Source: UBA1952 sp965246785 (GTDB lineage Bacteria; Bacteroidota; Bacteroidia; Chitinophagales; Chitinophagaceae). Taken from it: a stretch of 64,000 bases of DNA. How positions within the stretch are numbered: position 1 is the stretch's first letter; each line of letters opens with the position of its first letter. Below, one piece after another: positions 1 through 8,419 of this stretch. The translations under genes were made by a program, and so were the position numbers. The stretch lies in contig CBDFFM010000032.1 of the NCBI GenBank assembly GCA_965246785.1, positions 351,281-415,280 on the forward strand. The letters are read 5' to 3'. Below the pieces are notes generated by a model. The model saw only the letters and a program-made list of their open reading frames with translations, was not told where the DNA came from and did not search any database.

Positions 1-534
1 TTTTATCTCGGGCTGTTCATCCTTTGGGCGGTGCTGCTTGGCGCGGGCTACTTATTTGGCGGGAAGCGCGTGCTGCACCTTGTGCCGCGGCTGAAAGAGC
101 CGCTCCTGCTGGCATTTTCTACCGCCAGCAGCGAGGCCGCGTATCCGAAGACGATGATGGAGCTGGAGCGCGCCGGCTGTCCGGATAAGATTGTATCGTT
201 TGTGCTGCCGCTAGGCTATTCGTTCAATCTGGATGGCTCTATGATGTATATGACGTTCGCGTCGCTGTTCATCGCACAGTCATACGGCATTCATTTAGAC
301 ATGGGCACGCAGATCACTATGCTGCTGGTGCTCATGCTTACGAGCAAGGGTATTGCCGGCGTGCCGCGCGCGTCGCTGGTAGTAATAGCGGGAACGCTTG
401 CCACCTTTCATATACCGGAAGCCGGCATTGCGCTGCTGCTCGGTATTGACCCGATTCTGGACATGGGCCGCAGCGCTACGAATGTGGTGGGCAACAGCGT
501 GGCTACGATGGTGGTTTCGCGGTGGGAAAGCTAA
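1..534 (+). CDS. Dicarboxylate/amino acid:cation symporter, C-terminal part (cut by window edge)
   Basis: This is the C-terminal 177 residues of a sodium- or proton-coupled symporter of the DAACS (GltP/DctA) family, an inner-membrane importer of acidic amino acids or C4-dicarboxylates. The frame is open from base 1, so the start lies outside the window. Visible family motifs are FNLDG in the TM7 region, TSKGIAGVP in the second re-entrant hairpin, and DMGRSATNVVGN in TM8. The Arg of DMGR corresponds to the residue that binds the substrate side-chain carboxylate in archaeal GltPh. The sodium-site Asp that follows NVxG in GltPh is Asn here. The stop codon overlaps the stop of the convergent gene by a few bases. 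Confidence 0.9.
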   Translation, partial: FYLGLFILWAVLLGAGYLFGGKRVLHLVPRLKEPLLLAFSTASSEAAYPKTMMELERAGCPDKIVSFVLPLGYSFNLDGSMMYMTFASLFIAQSYGIHLDMGTQITMLLVLMLTSKGIAGVPRASLVVIAGTLATFHIPEAGIALLLGIDPILDMGRSATNVVGNSVATMVVSRWES

Positions 535-986
535 TAGCCCTGATAGCTAATCTCGCAATACGCCTTAAAGTCGCGCACATCCAGCGCCACTTTTGCGGCA
601 TTGCTCAGCGCAAGGTTGCAGCCTTTCAACTGTTTTGTAACCGGCATTGGGCCTAAGACCTTCACATAAACAATGTGTTCATTATTCAGGTTCCGCACCT
701 GAAGAATGCTGCCGCGCGGCGCAACATTATGAAAGGCATAGATGCCCCCGCCTTTGCCCGTGCTGAAAAATCCGGCTGTGGCTTTCTCTGTTACTGCGCT
801 TGCGCCGTAAGCAGTCTGCGTTTCCCATTCATTTTGCAGCGGCAGCTTGCGGATAACCATAACGCTGTCGCGGATAGGCATCGTCTGCTGTACGGACGGC
901 AAGAGATACTTGGGCGTATCCGCGCGCTGTTGGGCGTGCAAAGCCATTGGTGCCAAAAGCGCCAAAATGATGAGTGAATGCTTCAT
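531..986 (-). CDS. Secreted double-psi beta-barrel (RlpA-like) protein
   Basis: A 151-residue exported protein with a signal peptide (MKHSLIILALLAPMALHAQ). The C-terminal half (about residues 75-145) reads like the double-psi beta-barrel fold seen in RlpA and in small Bacteroidota envelope proteins. The visible pattern is a Gly-rich turn, then AFHNVAPRGSILQVRN, and an end with ALSNAAKVALDVRDF. Whether it has lytic transglycosylase activity cannot be judged. The ATG at 986 was chosen over an upstream ATG at 1028 because it gives a canonical signal peptide and lies 4 bp after the LolA-like gene. It is the last gene of the ABC-permease-LolA operon, so it probably acts in the cell envelope. Confidence 0.7.
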   Translation of the reverse strand: MKHSLIILALLAPMALHAQQRADTPKYLLPSVQQTMPIRDSVMVIRKLPLQNEWETQTAYGASAVTEKATAGFFSTGKGGGIYAFHNVAPRGSILQVRNLNNEHIVYVKVLGPMPVTKQLKGCNLALSNAAKVALDVRDFKAYCEISYQGY

Positions 987-990
987 TTGC

Positions 991-1725
991 TCAGTTCTTT
1001 TTTGCGCCTTCTTCTTTGAATACATCATCTTTCAAACCCACATTGATGCGATAGCTCAGGTAACGGATTTCAATGCGTCCCCGCTTCGGCAGCTTTGGGC
1101 CGTCGTTTTTTTCGGGTGGCGTATTGCCCTCGTCGTAATCCATCGTCACGCCTTTGGGAAGCTTGTATTCTTTGGTCTCCATCACAAAGACGACCTTGTC
1201 GGGAAGCGCATGCGCGGCGTATTTGTCGTAGGTCAGTTCCATACGCACAGTGCCATTGTCGCGCGTAGTCGTCTCAGTGCGCAGGGCCAGCATCCGGGCT
1301 TCGTCCACCCACACTTTGGAAAGCACAATGTCGCTTTCACCTTCAGGAATTATTTTGATGATGCGCGTGGAAATGTTGCCGATGCTTTCCCTGCCGGCGT
1401 CAATAACGGTGGCCGCTCCGGCAGGCATCATCTTGTCCACGCTCAGCGTCACACTCTTGCGGGGAAGGATGGAGATGCCGCCTTCACGCTCCAGCTTCAG
1501 CTTGCCGGGCGCTTTGTAATACAGCTTCCCCGCCAGCAACGGCACGCGCATAAAGGAGACGTCAATCTTCATCCGCACATCCGCCACATAATCATTCACA
1601 GACAGCATTCGCCCGCGCAAGGAATAGAAAAGCTTTGTTGCATCCGCTGTCTGCGCAACGGCAGCTTCACCAACGCACGAAAACAATACAGCAATACAAC
1701 AATACAGCAATGCAACCCTTTTCAT
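991..1725 (-). CDS. LolA-like outer-membrane lipoprotein carrier/sorting protein
   Basis: A 244-residue periplasmic protein of the LolA-like group that handles lipoproteins or other lipids between the membranes. An N-terminal signal sequence (about residues 1-25, ending AVAQ) is followed by the repeated beta-strand pattern of this fold, including YKAPGKLKLE near residue 72. The tail is charged and Lys-rich. It overlaps the upstream ABC-2 permease by 4 bp, which suggests translational coupling and a shared job in moving a lipid or lipoprotein. The signal-peptide coding segment is made of four degenerate copies of an 8-bp unit (1684-1715), so repeat DNA is used as coding sequence. Confidence 0.75.
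   Translation of the reverse strand: MKRVALLYCCIAVLFSCVGEAAVAQTADATKLFYSLRGRMLSVNDYVADVRMKIDVSFMRVPLLAGKLYYKAPGKLKLEREGGISILPRKSVTLSVDKMMPAGAATVIDAGRESIGNISTRIIKIIPEGESDIVLSKVWVDEARMLALRTETTTRDNGTVRMELTYDKYAAHALPDKVVFVMETKEYKLPKGVTMDYDEGNTPPEKNDGPKLPKRGRIEIRYLSYRINVGLKDDVFKEEGAKKN
1684..1715. repeat. Four 8-bp units inside a signal-peptide coding region
   Basis: Four consecutive octamers of the form CAATACAG/CAATACAA lie within codons 4-14 of the LolA-like gene on the minus strand and encode the hydrophobic core of its signal peptide. The same 7-9-bp array style recurs at many other loci in this window. Confidence 0.7.
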
Positions 1726-2561
1726 GATTGAATATCCTTTCTATTAAAAATGAAAATAGCAGCCCCAACCAACCCAACGATGTAGGCCCCCAGCACCGCT
1801 GCCGACTTTCCGATAGCTGCATAAGGCACCGGGTCGGAGAAAAAGCCTTTCCAACCTAGCATGTGCGTAGTAAGCAGGGCAGGCTTAATGGCGCTGAACA
1901 CCGGCAGGTCAAGATTGGAGATGATGGTAAGCACAATCACAACGCCCATCGTACCAACAATAGGGCCAATCGCATTAGACGAAAGCACGGACAGAAAAAC
2001 AGACAGCGCCGCCACCGCCATCATAGCCAGCGCGGCAAAGCCGAAAGCGCAGACGTAACGCCAGAGCACATCATCGCGCAGCAGCACCACCACCTCATAG
2101 CTTTTCGCAATGATGAGGTCGCCTTCTCCAAAAAGAATCAGCGAAACCAAGAGGCCGGCAATGGCTAACCACACCAGCAGCGCAATGGAATAAACGACGG
2201 TTGCAAGGTACTTACCGATAATGAGCTGCGCCCGGCTTATGGGTTTTGTGAGTAACAGGCGTAGTGTACCAGCTGTTGCTTCCCCCGCCACCGCATCGCC
2301 GGCCACGAGGGCTACCAGTAGCGGCACATGCACCAGCAGCAGCCCGAGGATGAGATAAGTAACAAAGTAGCCGTTCAGAATTTTGCCCGTCAAGTCAAAC
2401 TGTGCGTTGACGCCTTGCAAAATGAAGTCAGAAAACTCCTGCCCGTTGGCAATAAGCGCCACCTGCACGAGCGCCGTAATCGCCGTTACCGTAGCGAAGG
2501 AGATATAGGTGCGCGGCTTGCGGAAAATCTTGTACAGCTCAATGCGCAGCAGCGGCCACAT
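1722..2561 (-). CDS. ABC-2 type transporter permease
   Basis: A 279-residue integral membrane protein of the ABC-2 permease family. It begins with the typical cytosolic leader (RIELYKIFRKPRTYISF). Predicted membrane segments lie near residues 20-38, 68-90, 105-150, 165-195, 200-220 and 245-270. The stretch GDAVAGEATAGTLRLLLTKP with following PISRAQLIIGKYLA is the characteristic coupling region of these exporters. It overlaps the upstream ATPase gene by 23 bp and the downstream LolA-like gene by 4 bp, so the three form one transcription and translation unit. The substrate is unknown; the LolA partner points to a lipid or lipoprotein. Confidence 0.88.
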   Translation of the reverse strand: MWPLLRIELYKIFRKPRTYISFATVTAITALVQVALIANGQEFSDFILQGVNAQFDLTGKILNGYFVTYLILGLLLVHVPLLVALVAGDAVAGEATAGTLRLLLTKPISRAQLIIGKYLATVVYSIALLVWLAIAGLLVSLILFGEGDLIIAKSYEVVVLLRDDVLWRYVCAFGFAALAMMAVAALSVFLSVLSSNAIGPIVGTMGVVIVLTIISNLDLPVFSAIKPALLTTHMLGWKGFFSDPVPYAAIGKSAAVLGAYIVGLVGAAIFIFNRKDIQS

Positions 2562-3474
2562 GGTGCTCTTCTTGTTCTTGGGTGAGGGATAAAAAGTAGG
2601 CTTCCAGCGAGTGCCGTGCGGAGATGCCCCGAATTGCTGCGCCTTGCGCCACCAGCCAGCGCGTCAATTCCGGCGCGGCATCAGGATGCATTTTCAGCAG
2701 AAGCTTGTCAGCACTTGCACTTTCCATATGCGCGCTCCAATGCGCGTTGGCACGAATGGCGGTGGCAACGCGCTCATCCGGTGCTAAAGAAACTTCCATC
2801 AGCGTATCGGCGGGATGCAGCAGTTCGCTTACCGCGCCTTCCGCAATCTTTTTACCGCGGTGAAGAATCAGCATCCGCGTAGCCATCTGCTCTACTTCAT
2901 GCAGCAGGTGACTGGAGATGATAACTGTCTTTCCCCGCTCGTGCGCAAGGCGCAGAATGAGCGCCCGCATATCGGCAATGCCCTGCGGGTCCAAGCCGTT
3001 GGTCGGCTCGTCCAGCATCAGGATGTCCGGCTCATGCACGAGGGCAATGGCGATGCCGAGACGCTGCTTCATGCCCTGAGAATAGGCTTTTACCTTATCA
3101 TGCTCGCGGCCTTTGAGTGATACCAGCTCCAGAAGTGCATTCAGGCGCTCGCTTGTTGGCTTTATACCGCTCAGTCGCGCGAAGATGCGCAGGTTATCCA
3201 GCCCGCTCAGGTAACCGTACATATCGGGCCGCTCAATGATAGCGCCAACGTGCTTCAGTTGCGCGCGGGAAAAAGCCTCGCCTTTGATGCGGATACTGCC
3301 GCCGGTTGGCCGCACAAGGCCGAGCATAATGCGCATGGTAGTGCTCTTGCCTGCACCATTTTGCCCGAGAAAGCCGTAGATGTCGCCGGGACTGATGGAA
3401 AAAGAGAGGTCATCCACCGCACGGAACGAGCCATAGCTTTTGCATAGATTTTCAGCCTGAATAATGGTCGGCAC
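2539..3474 (-). CDS. ABC transporter ATP-binding protein
   Basis: A nucleotide-binding subunit of about 311 residues that powers the ABC-2 permease downstream. It shows Walker A (GQNGAGKST), the signature loop (YSQGMKQRLGIA), Walker B (ILMLDEPTNG) and the switch His (ISSHLLHEV). The C-terminal 80 residues form a regulatory extension ending in a His/Ala-rich tail. I chose GTG at 3474. An upstream in-frame TTG (3498) sits inside a promoter-like TACCTTGC stretch and is unlikely to be the start. It is the first gene of a four-gene envelope operon that runs to 531. Confidence 0.9.
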   Translation of the reverse strand: MPTIIQAENLCKSYGSFRAVDDLSFSISPGDIYGFLGQNGAGKSTTMRIMLGLVRPTGGSIRIKGEAFSRAQLKHVGAIIERPDMYGYLSGLDNLRIFARLSGIKPTSERLNALLELVSLKGREHDKVKAYSQGMKQRLGIAIALVHEPDILMLDEPTNGLDPQGIADMRALILRLAHERGKTVIISSHLLHEVEQMATRMLILHRGKKIAEGAVSELLHPADTLMEVSLAPDERVATAIRANAHWSAHMESASADKLLLKMHPDAAPELTRWLVAQGAAIRGISARHSLEAYFLSLTQEQEEHHVAAAAH

Positions 3475-3570
3475 TTCTGGAGATGTTGTACTGCGCAAGG
3501 TAGTCCGCCTGTCGCGCTACGTTACTGATAGCCACATTTGCTTTGCAAAACTTTAGAGTGCCGTCTGCAA

Positions 3571-4830
3571 TCACTTGCCAGCCTTATAGCCCCGCACTGC
3601 GTAATACAGAATATAGAGATAGCACGGTATCAGCATTTCATAGGCAAGCTGCGCATTACCCAGCGCCTCGCTTAGCTTCCCGTAAAGCGGCGGAAGTACA
3701 GCCCCTCCTGCGATGCCCATTATTAGCAGTGCCGCCCCGGTCTTTGTAAAGCGCCCCAGGCCTTTCAGCGCCAAGGGGAAGATGGCGGGCCACATTACGG
3801 CGTTGGAAAAGCCAAGCGCAGCAAAGGCAACTACGGCTTTATAGCCGTGGGCGACTGTCGCAGCGCCGACAAGCGCAATGCTAAGGAAGGTGAAAATGAG
3901 CAGCGCTTTCCGCTGGTCTATAAATCGCGGAATAGCTATGATGCCGACGACATAGCCCACAAGCAGGCCATAGCCGGTGTAAGTCGCAAAATTCTTTGCG
4001 GTATCTAAGGAGAAGCCAAGGTGTTGGCCGAAGCCGGCGAAGGTGTCGTAGCTAATCACCTCCGCGCCGACGTAGAAGAAGATAGCCAGTGCGCCGAGCA
4101 GCAAGTGCGGAAACTGAAAAACACTCGTCTTATTCGCTGAAAGCGCTGTGTCCGCAGCGTCTTCCTCCGCAACCACTTCCGGCAGCGGCGTAAAGAAAAG
4201 CGCAATGCCTAAAGCAACAAGCACCGCCGCAATAATGCAGTAAGGCCCAACCACCCGCTGGATAAGTTCATTAAGCTCCGCAGTTTTCTGCGCCGGCGCC
4301 ATGGTAGCCAGCCGCTTCACCAGCTCATCGGAGTTTTTCAAAACGATACTGCCGAGCGAATAAACGGCGATGATGCCCGCCACTTTATTGCAGATGCCCA
4401 TGATGGAAATGCGCTGCGCGGCGCTCTCGTGCGGGCCAAGCACCGTAACGTATGGATTGGAGGCCGTCTGCAGCAGCGCCAGGCCGGAGCCTATGATGAA
4501 CAGCCCCGTAAGAAAAAGCGGGTATGAGCGCGCGCCGGCGGCGGGGATAAAGAGCAGCGCCCCGGCAGCCATCACAAAAAGGCCAATGCTCATGCCCTTC
4601 TTATAGCCCGTCCGCTGCAGGATGTAGGAAGACGGCAGCGCCATTACAAAGTAGGCGGCAAAGAAGGCGGTGGCGACGAGGTAGCCCTCTGCCTGCGTCA
4701 ACTCGCAGGCTATTTTGAAGTAGGGTATGAGCTGGCTGTTGGCCCAGGTAACGAAGCCGAAGATGAAGAACAGGCAGCCGATGAGAAAGAGCGCGAAGCC
4801 GTAGCTGCGCCGTGATGTATTTTGTGCCAT
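3571..4830 (-). CDS. Sugar:proton symporter, MFS FucP/GluP type
   Basis: A 419-residue major facilitator of the fucose/glucose/galactose permease group, which brings free sugars across the inner membrane. Twelve hydrophobic segments are visible. The N-terminal pattern LFFIFGFVTWANSQLIPYFK and the later FAALGFSNAVMWPAIFP are typical of FucP-like transporters. The ATG at 4830 was chosen because it begins the conserved region and lies just behind a TATGTTTG promoter box; the longer frame (to 4959) runs into the divergent gene. It is divergent from a ROK kinase 34 bp away, so import and phosphorylation of the same hexose are probably co-regulated. Confidence 0.9.
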   Translation of the reverse strand: MAQNTSRRSYGFALFLIGCLFFIFGFVTWANSQLIPYFKIACELTQAEGYLVATAFFAAYFVMALPSSYILQRTGYKKGMSIGLFVMAAGALLFIPAAGARSYPLFLTGLFIIGSGLALLQTASNPYVTVLGPHESAAQRISIMGICNKVAGIIAVYSLGSIVLKNSDELVKRLATMAPAQKTAELNELIQRVVGPYCIIAAVLVALGIALFFTPLPEVVAEEDAADTALSANKTSVFQFPHLLLGALAIFFYVGAEVISYDTFAGFGQHLGFSLDTAKNFATYTGYGLLVGYVVGIIAIPRFIDQRKALLIFTFLSIALVGAATVAHGYKAVVAFAALGFSNAVMWPAIFPLALKGLGRFTKTGAALLIMGIAGGAVLPPLYGKLSEALGNAQLAYEMLIPCYLYILYYAVRGYKAGK

Positions 4831-4840
4831 AGCGTGTAAG

Positions 4841-4848
4841 CAAACATA
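4841..4848 (-). promoter_or_regulatory. Bacteroidota -7 box for the sugar symporter
   Basis: TATGTTTG on the minus strand matches the Bacteroidota TAnnTTTG element. It lies 10 bp before the symporter ATG, inside the 34-bp divergent spacer. Confidence 0.5.
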
Positions 4849-4864
4849 CTCGCTAAGCACCCAA

Positions 4865-5800
4865 ATGCAAGATCTCGCACTCGGCATAGACATCGGCGGA
4901 ACCAATACCGTCTTCGGCATCGTGAACCGGCGCGGCGACATTCTGACGCAGGACGGCATGCCTACACGCGGCTACAGGACGCCGGAGGCTTTCATTGACG
5001 CACTCGCTAAGCGTGTTTTGCCAATTATTGAGGAGGCAGGCCGCGCACAGATGTTGGGAGCAGGCGTCGGCGCACCGAATGGCAATTATTACACTGGTGA
5101 GATTGCTTACGCAGCCAACTTGGAATGGCATGGCGTCATTCCGCTAGCCCGGCTCGTAGAAGACGCTTTAGGACTGAAAACAACTATTACCAACGATGCC
5201 AACGCAGCCACTATTGGTGAAATGATGTATGGTGCGGCAAAGGGTATGAAGGACTTCATCATGGTTACACTCGGCACGGGCGTAGGCAGCGGTTTTGTCG
5301 CAAATGGCCAGCTTATTTACGGCCACGATGGCTTCGCGGGCGAATTGGGGCATGTGATTGCGGTGCGCGATGGTCGGGAATGCGGCTGCGGCCGGCGCGG
5401 CTGCCTGGAAACATACGCTTCTGCGACGGGTATCGTGCGGACGGCGCGGGAGTGGCTACAGAAGCGCAATGATGTTTCAACCATTCGGGATGAACAGGAG
5501 CTTACCGCAAAAGCCATTGGCATTGCTGCCGCTTCCGGCGATGCGCTTGCGCTGGAGCTATTTGATTACACCGGAAAGATTCTTGGTCAATGCCTTGCGG
5601 ATGCCGTAGCCATTACTTCGCCGCAGGCTATCATTCTTTTTGGCGGACTCGCAAGGGCCGGCAATATTATTCTCGAGCCGACAAAACGGCACATGGAAGA
5701 CGCAATGCTGCGCATCTACAAAGGCAAAGTGACGCTCCTTCTATCCGCGCTCCCCGAAGCAGACGCAGCTATTCTCGGGGCAAGTGCGCTGGTGTGGTAA
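4865..5800 (+). CDS. ROK-family glucokinase / sugar kinase
   Basis: A 311-residue cytosolic kinase that phosphorylates glucose or a related hexose with ATP. The N-terminal phosphate loop is GIDIGGTNTVFGIV. The sugar-binding ExGH motif is GELGHV, followed by the ROK zinc-binding cluster CGCGRRGCLE (about residues 172-181), whose cysteines and preceding His are all present. A second nucleotide-binding Gly patch (GGLARAGN) is near residue 261. It is divergently paired with a hexose symporter, which supports glucose or fucose-type sugar catabolism. Confidence 0.9.
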   Translation: MQDLALGIDIGGTNTVFGIVNRRGDILTQDGMPTRGYRTPEAFIDALAKRVLPIIEEAGRAQMLGAGVGAPNGNYYTGEIAYAANLEWHGVIPLARLVEDALGLKTTITNDANAATIGEMMYGAAKGMKDFIMVTLGTGVGSGFVANGQLIYGHDGFAGELGHVIAVRDGRECGCGRRGCLETYASATGIVRTAREWLQKRNDVSTIRDEQELTAKAIGIAAASGDALALELFDYTGKILGQCLADAVAITSPQAIILFGGLARAGNIILEPTKRHMEDAMLRIYKGKVTLLLSALPEADAAILGASALVW

Positions 5801-5803
5801 GCA

Positions 5804-7105
5804 TCACATGCTCCGCCGCTCCGGCTGCACTATTGGGAATAACACGATGAATGTGCTCCCGCGGCCCAGCACACTTTCCACCCGCACGCGCCCGCCGTGG
5901 GCATCTACCATTGCCTTCACATAGCTCAGGCCGAGGCCAAAACCTTTTACGTTGTGGATATTGCCAGTGTGCGCGCGATAAAATTTCTCAAAGATGCGCC
6001 CCTGTGTTTCCTTATTCATCCCAATGCCGTTATCCTTGAAGCGGATAGCGAGCATGTTGCCGCTGTTGCCGGTTTCAATGTCTATGCGCATCGGGTCTTT
6101 GGAGTACTTGATGGCGTTGTCCAGCAGATTGAAGATGATGTTGGAGATGTGCACCTCATCGCCGGAGATGTGGTGACGCGAGGCCTTCAGGTGCAGGGTA
6201 AGCTTGCCGTTCTTTTCATTGATCTGGAGGATGAGGTTGTCAGCCGTGCTCTGGATGAGAGCGTGTACGTCCAGCACCGTGCGGTTGAGCGTTATTTCCT
6301 GCCGCTCAATGCGGGCGGCCTGCAGGATGCTCTCCACCTGCTTGTTCATCCGCTTGTTTTCATCCTTAATCATGCCGCTGTAGTAGCGGATTTTGTCCGT
6401 GTCGTTGATGACGCGCTCGTTGGTCAGCGCATCCACGGCCAGGCTGATGGTGGCTAATGGCGTCTTCAGCTCGTGCGTCATATTGTTGATGAAGTCACTC
6501 TTGATTTCGGATAGCTTCTTCTGATTAAATAGCGTGCGCACCGTGAGTATGAAGGCAGAGATAATGATGGTGGTGAGCGCAAAGGACAGGAGAATCATCC
6601 AGCCCAATTGCTCAAACAGGTAGTTCTTTGGCTCGCGGATAAATACATACAGCGTCTCCTGCTGCGTAGCATTCCCGCCCGTAAGTGGTATCGAGTAAGC
6701 ATCGCTCACAAACTCATCTTTCCAGCCGTTCGATGAAAGAATAGAGAAGCGGAAGATGTTAGTAACGGCATACTCAAAAGGCTGCTTGATGTTATTGCTG
6801 CGCAGGAGCTGCTGTATAATGTCCTGCATCTCCTCGGGCGTGAAGACCTGCGCCGTAAATTCCTGCTCCAGCACACGGCGTTTCGTCAGTGCGTTTAGCG
6901 GCAGGTTGCCGGTGCTCTCCGTGCGCTTTCGCAGAAAAAGGTCGTCGGTGCTCTCCTTAATTTCCAGCAGGCTCTTTTGCCGGCTCTGCGTGAATTGGTC
7001 TTTCTTAATCTGAATGGCACTCTTTATCCACTGCATCTGGATAAACAGGATGCCCAGCACCGAAAGGGTGATGAGCAGGACTATGAGTGGAAAGACGCGC
7101 TTCAT
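5804..7105 (-). CDS. Orphan membrane sensor histidine kinase
   Basis: A 433-residue class I sensor kinase. TM1 spans about residues 4-23, a periplasmic sensor of about 140 residues follows, and TM2 is at 167-190. The dimerisation/phosphoacceptor box is NNMTHELKTP with the phospho-His at 211. The ATP-binding domain shows NLLDNAIKYS (N box), DNGIGM (G1), FEKFYR (F box) and GFGLGLSYV (G2). The ATG at 7105 precedes TM1 and lies behind a TACATTTG promoter box. No response regulator adjoins it: downstream is a convergent glucokinase, so the partner must be encoded elsewhere. The signal sensed is unknown. Confidence 0.9.
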   Translation of the reverse strand: MKRVFPLIVLLITLSVLGILFIQMQWIKSAIQIKKDQFTQSRQKSLLEIKESTDDLFLRKRTESTGNLPLNALTKRRVLEQEFTAQVFTPEEMQDIIQQLLRSNNIKQPFEYAVTNIFRFSILSSNGWKDEFVSDAYSIPLTGGNATQQETLYVFIREPKNYLFEQLGWMILLSFALTTIIISAFILTVRTLFNQKKLSEIKSDFINNMTHELKTPLATISLAVDALTNERVINDTDKIRYYSGMIKDENKRMNKQVESILQAARIERQEITLNRTVLDVHALIQSTADNLILQINEKNGKLTLHLKASRHHISGDEVHISNIIFNLLDNAIKYSKDPMRIDIETGNSGNMLAIRFKDNGIGMNKETQGRIFEKFYRAHTGNIHNVKGFGLGLSYVKAMVDAHGGRVRVESVLGRGSTFIVLFPIVQPERRSM

Positions 7106-7111
7106 GCAAGG

Positions 7112-7119
7112 CAAATGTA
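7112..7119 (-). promoter_or_regulatory. -7 box for the sensor kinase gene
   Basis: TACATTTG on the minus strand ends 6 bp before the kinase start codon and fits the TAnnTTTG consensus, giving an extremely short or absent leader. Confidence 0.5.
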
Positions 7120-7140
7120 GCGGCCAGTAGTATTGAACAG

Positions 7141-7182
7141 GTTGAACATGTTGAACGGTCAAACAAGTTCAACTTGTTCAAC
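7141..7182. repeat. GTTGAAC foldback between divergent genes
   Basis: Two GTTGAAC words spaced by 2 bp (7141-7156) face two GTTCAAC words (7167-7182). Together they can form a 16-bp stem with a single mismatch and a 10-nt loop. The structure lies in the 109-bp divergent spacer between the sensor kinase and purM, just upstream of the purM promoter box. The same word family recurs near serA and mdh and in both copies of the 175-bp element. Confidence 0.8.
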
Positions 7183-7201
7183 TCCCTCGACCCGCTCAAC
7201 T

Positions 7202-7209
7202 TACCTTCG
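7202..7209 (+). promoter_or_regulatory. -7 box for purM
   Basis: TACCTTCG, a near match to TAnnTTTG, ends 4 bp before the purM ATG. Transcription would then start at or next to the start codon, implying a leaderless mRNA. Confidence 0.45.
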
Positions 7210-7213
7210 CCCT

Positions 7214-8392
7214 ATGTCATCCGCAACAACTTCCGGCCGTTATGCGCAGCGCGGCGTGAGCGCCCAGAAAGAAGACGTGCACCGTGCCACCGCCGCGCTG
7301 GACAAAGGTCTTTTTCCCAATGCCTTCTGCAAAGTCTATCCCGACTACTGGGGCGGCGATGAAGCCTTCTGCAACCTCATGCACGCCGACGGCGCGGGCA
7401 CTAAGAGCATCCTCGCCTACATGTACTGGAAAGAGACGGGCGATGCGAGTGTGTGGGCCGGCATAGCAATCGACGCGATTGTGATGAACATTGACGACCT
7501 GTTGTGCGTGGGCGCTACGGGGCCATTTACCTATTCCTCTACAATTGGGCGCAATAAGGGATTGATTCCGGGCGAGGTGATTGCAGCGATTATCAACGGC
7601 ACGCAGACTTATTTTGAAAAGCTGAGTGAGTACGGCATTGACGTCCGCTTCATGGGTGGCGAAACCGCCGATGTAGGCGACGTAGTGCGCACCGTAATTG
7701 TGGACGGTACCATGGCCTGCCGCATGAGGCGCGACCGGCTCGTAACAACTGAAAAGCTTGCGCCCGGCGATGTAGTGGTAAGCTTCGCATCCTACGGCCA
7801 GGCTACTTATGAAGATGCCTACAACAGCGGTATGGGCAGCAACGGCCTGACGAGTGCCCGCCACGAATTGCTGCACAAAGACTACGCGGCGAAGTACCCC
7901 GAAAGCGTTGACCCAGCCCTGCCGCAAGACGTGGTGTACAACGGCAAATACCGACTGACAGACGCGACGGAAACGGGTCTTGACGTAGGGAAGATGATTC
8001 TCTCGCCTACCCGCACCTACGCGCCGGTTGTGCTGAAGGTATTGGATGAGCACTTTGAGAAGATTCACGGAATTATCCATTGCAGCGGCGGCGGCCAAAC
8101 GAAGTGCCTGCATTACCTGCCCGGCCCTATGCGTGTGGTAAAGGACAATCTTCCGCCAGCGCCGCCGTTATTTACCATGATTCAGGAAGCCGCAAGCACG
8201 GATTGGAGGGAGATGTACCAGGTATTCAACATGGGCGCACGGCTGGAGCTATTCACAGATGCCGCCACGGCGGAAAGCATTGTAGCAATAGCAAAGGGCT
8301 TCGGGATAGATGCGATGGTGAGCGGCAGGGTGGAGGAGCGCGCGAAAAAAGAGTTAATGATAGAAGGGTCTTACGGCCGGTTTGAGTATTAA
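7214..8392 (+). CDS. purM: Phosphoribosylformylglycinamidine cyclo-ligase (AIR synthetase)
   Basis: A cytosolic enzyme of de novo purine synthesis that closes FGAM to AIR with ATP. The 392-residue length fits the longer Bacteroidota form; the E. coli enzyme has 345 residues. Visible conserved parts are DGAGTKSILAYMY (Gly-Thr-Lys substrate loop), MNIDDLLCVGA (metal and ATP region), MGGETADVGDVVR and CSGGGQTKCLHYL. The ATG at 7214 was chosen because the longer reading frame (from 7133) runs through the GTTGAAC repeat and encodes only repeat-derived Ser/Thr residues. No other purine genes adjoin it. Confidence 0.93.
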   Translation: MSSATTSGRYAQRGVSAQKEDVHRATAALDKGLFPNAFCKVYPDYWGGDEAFCNLMHADGAGTKSILAYMYWKETGDASVWAGIAIDAIVMNIDDLLCVGATGPFTYSSTIGRNKGLIPGEVIAAIINGTQTYFEKLSEYGIDVRFMGGETADVGDVVRTVIVDGTMACRMRRDRLVTTEKLAPGDVVVSFASYGQATYEDAYNSGMGSNGLTSARHELLHKDYAAKYPESVDPALPQDVVYNGKYRLTDATETGLDVGKMILSPTRTYAPVVLKVLDEHFEKIHGIIHCSGGGQTKCLHYLPGPMRVVKDNLPPAPPLFTMIQEAASTDWREMYQVFNMGARLELFTDAATAESIVAIAKGFGIDAMVSGRVEERAKKELMIEGSYGRFEY

Positions 8393-8419
8393 CAACAGAC
8401 CTAAACAATTCGCACGCTT

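Noticed and set aside
847..1731. 294-codon open frame on the plus strand
   Set aside because: Antisense to the LolA-like and DPBB genes; composition is that of a shadow frame.
3475..3498. TTG start for the ABC ATPase
   Set aside because: The TTG lies in a promoter-like TACCTTGC; GTG 3474 is closer to the conserved start.
7133..7213. Longer PurM start
   Set aside because: The added residues come only from GTTGAAC repeat DNA and the promoter box; the conserved protein starts at 7214.
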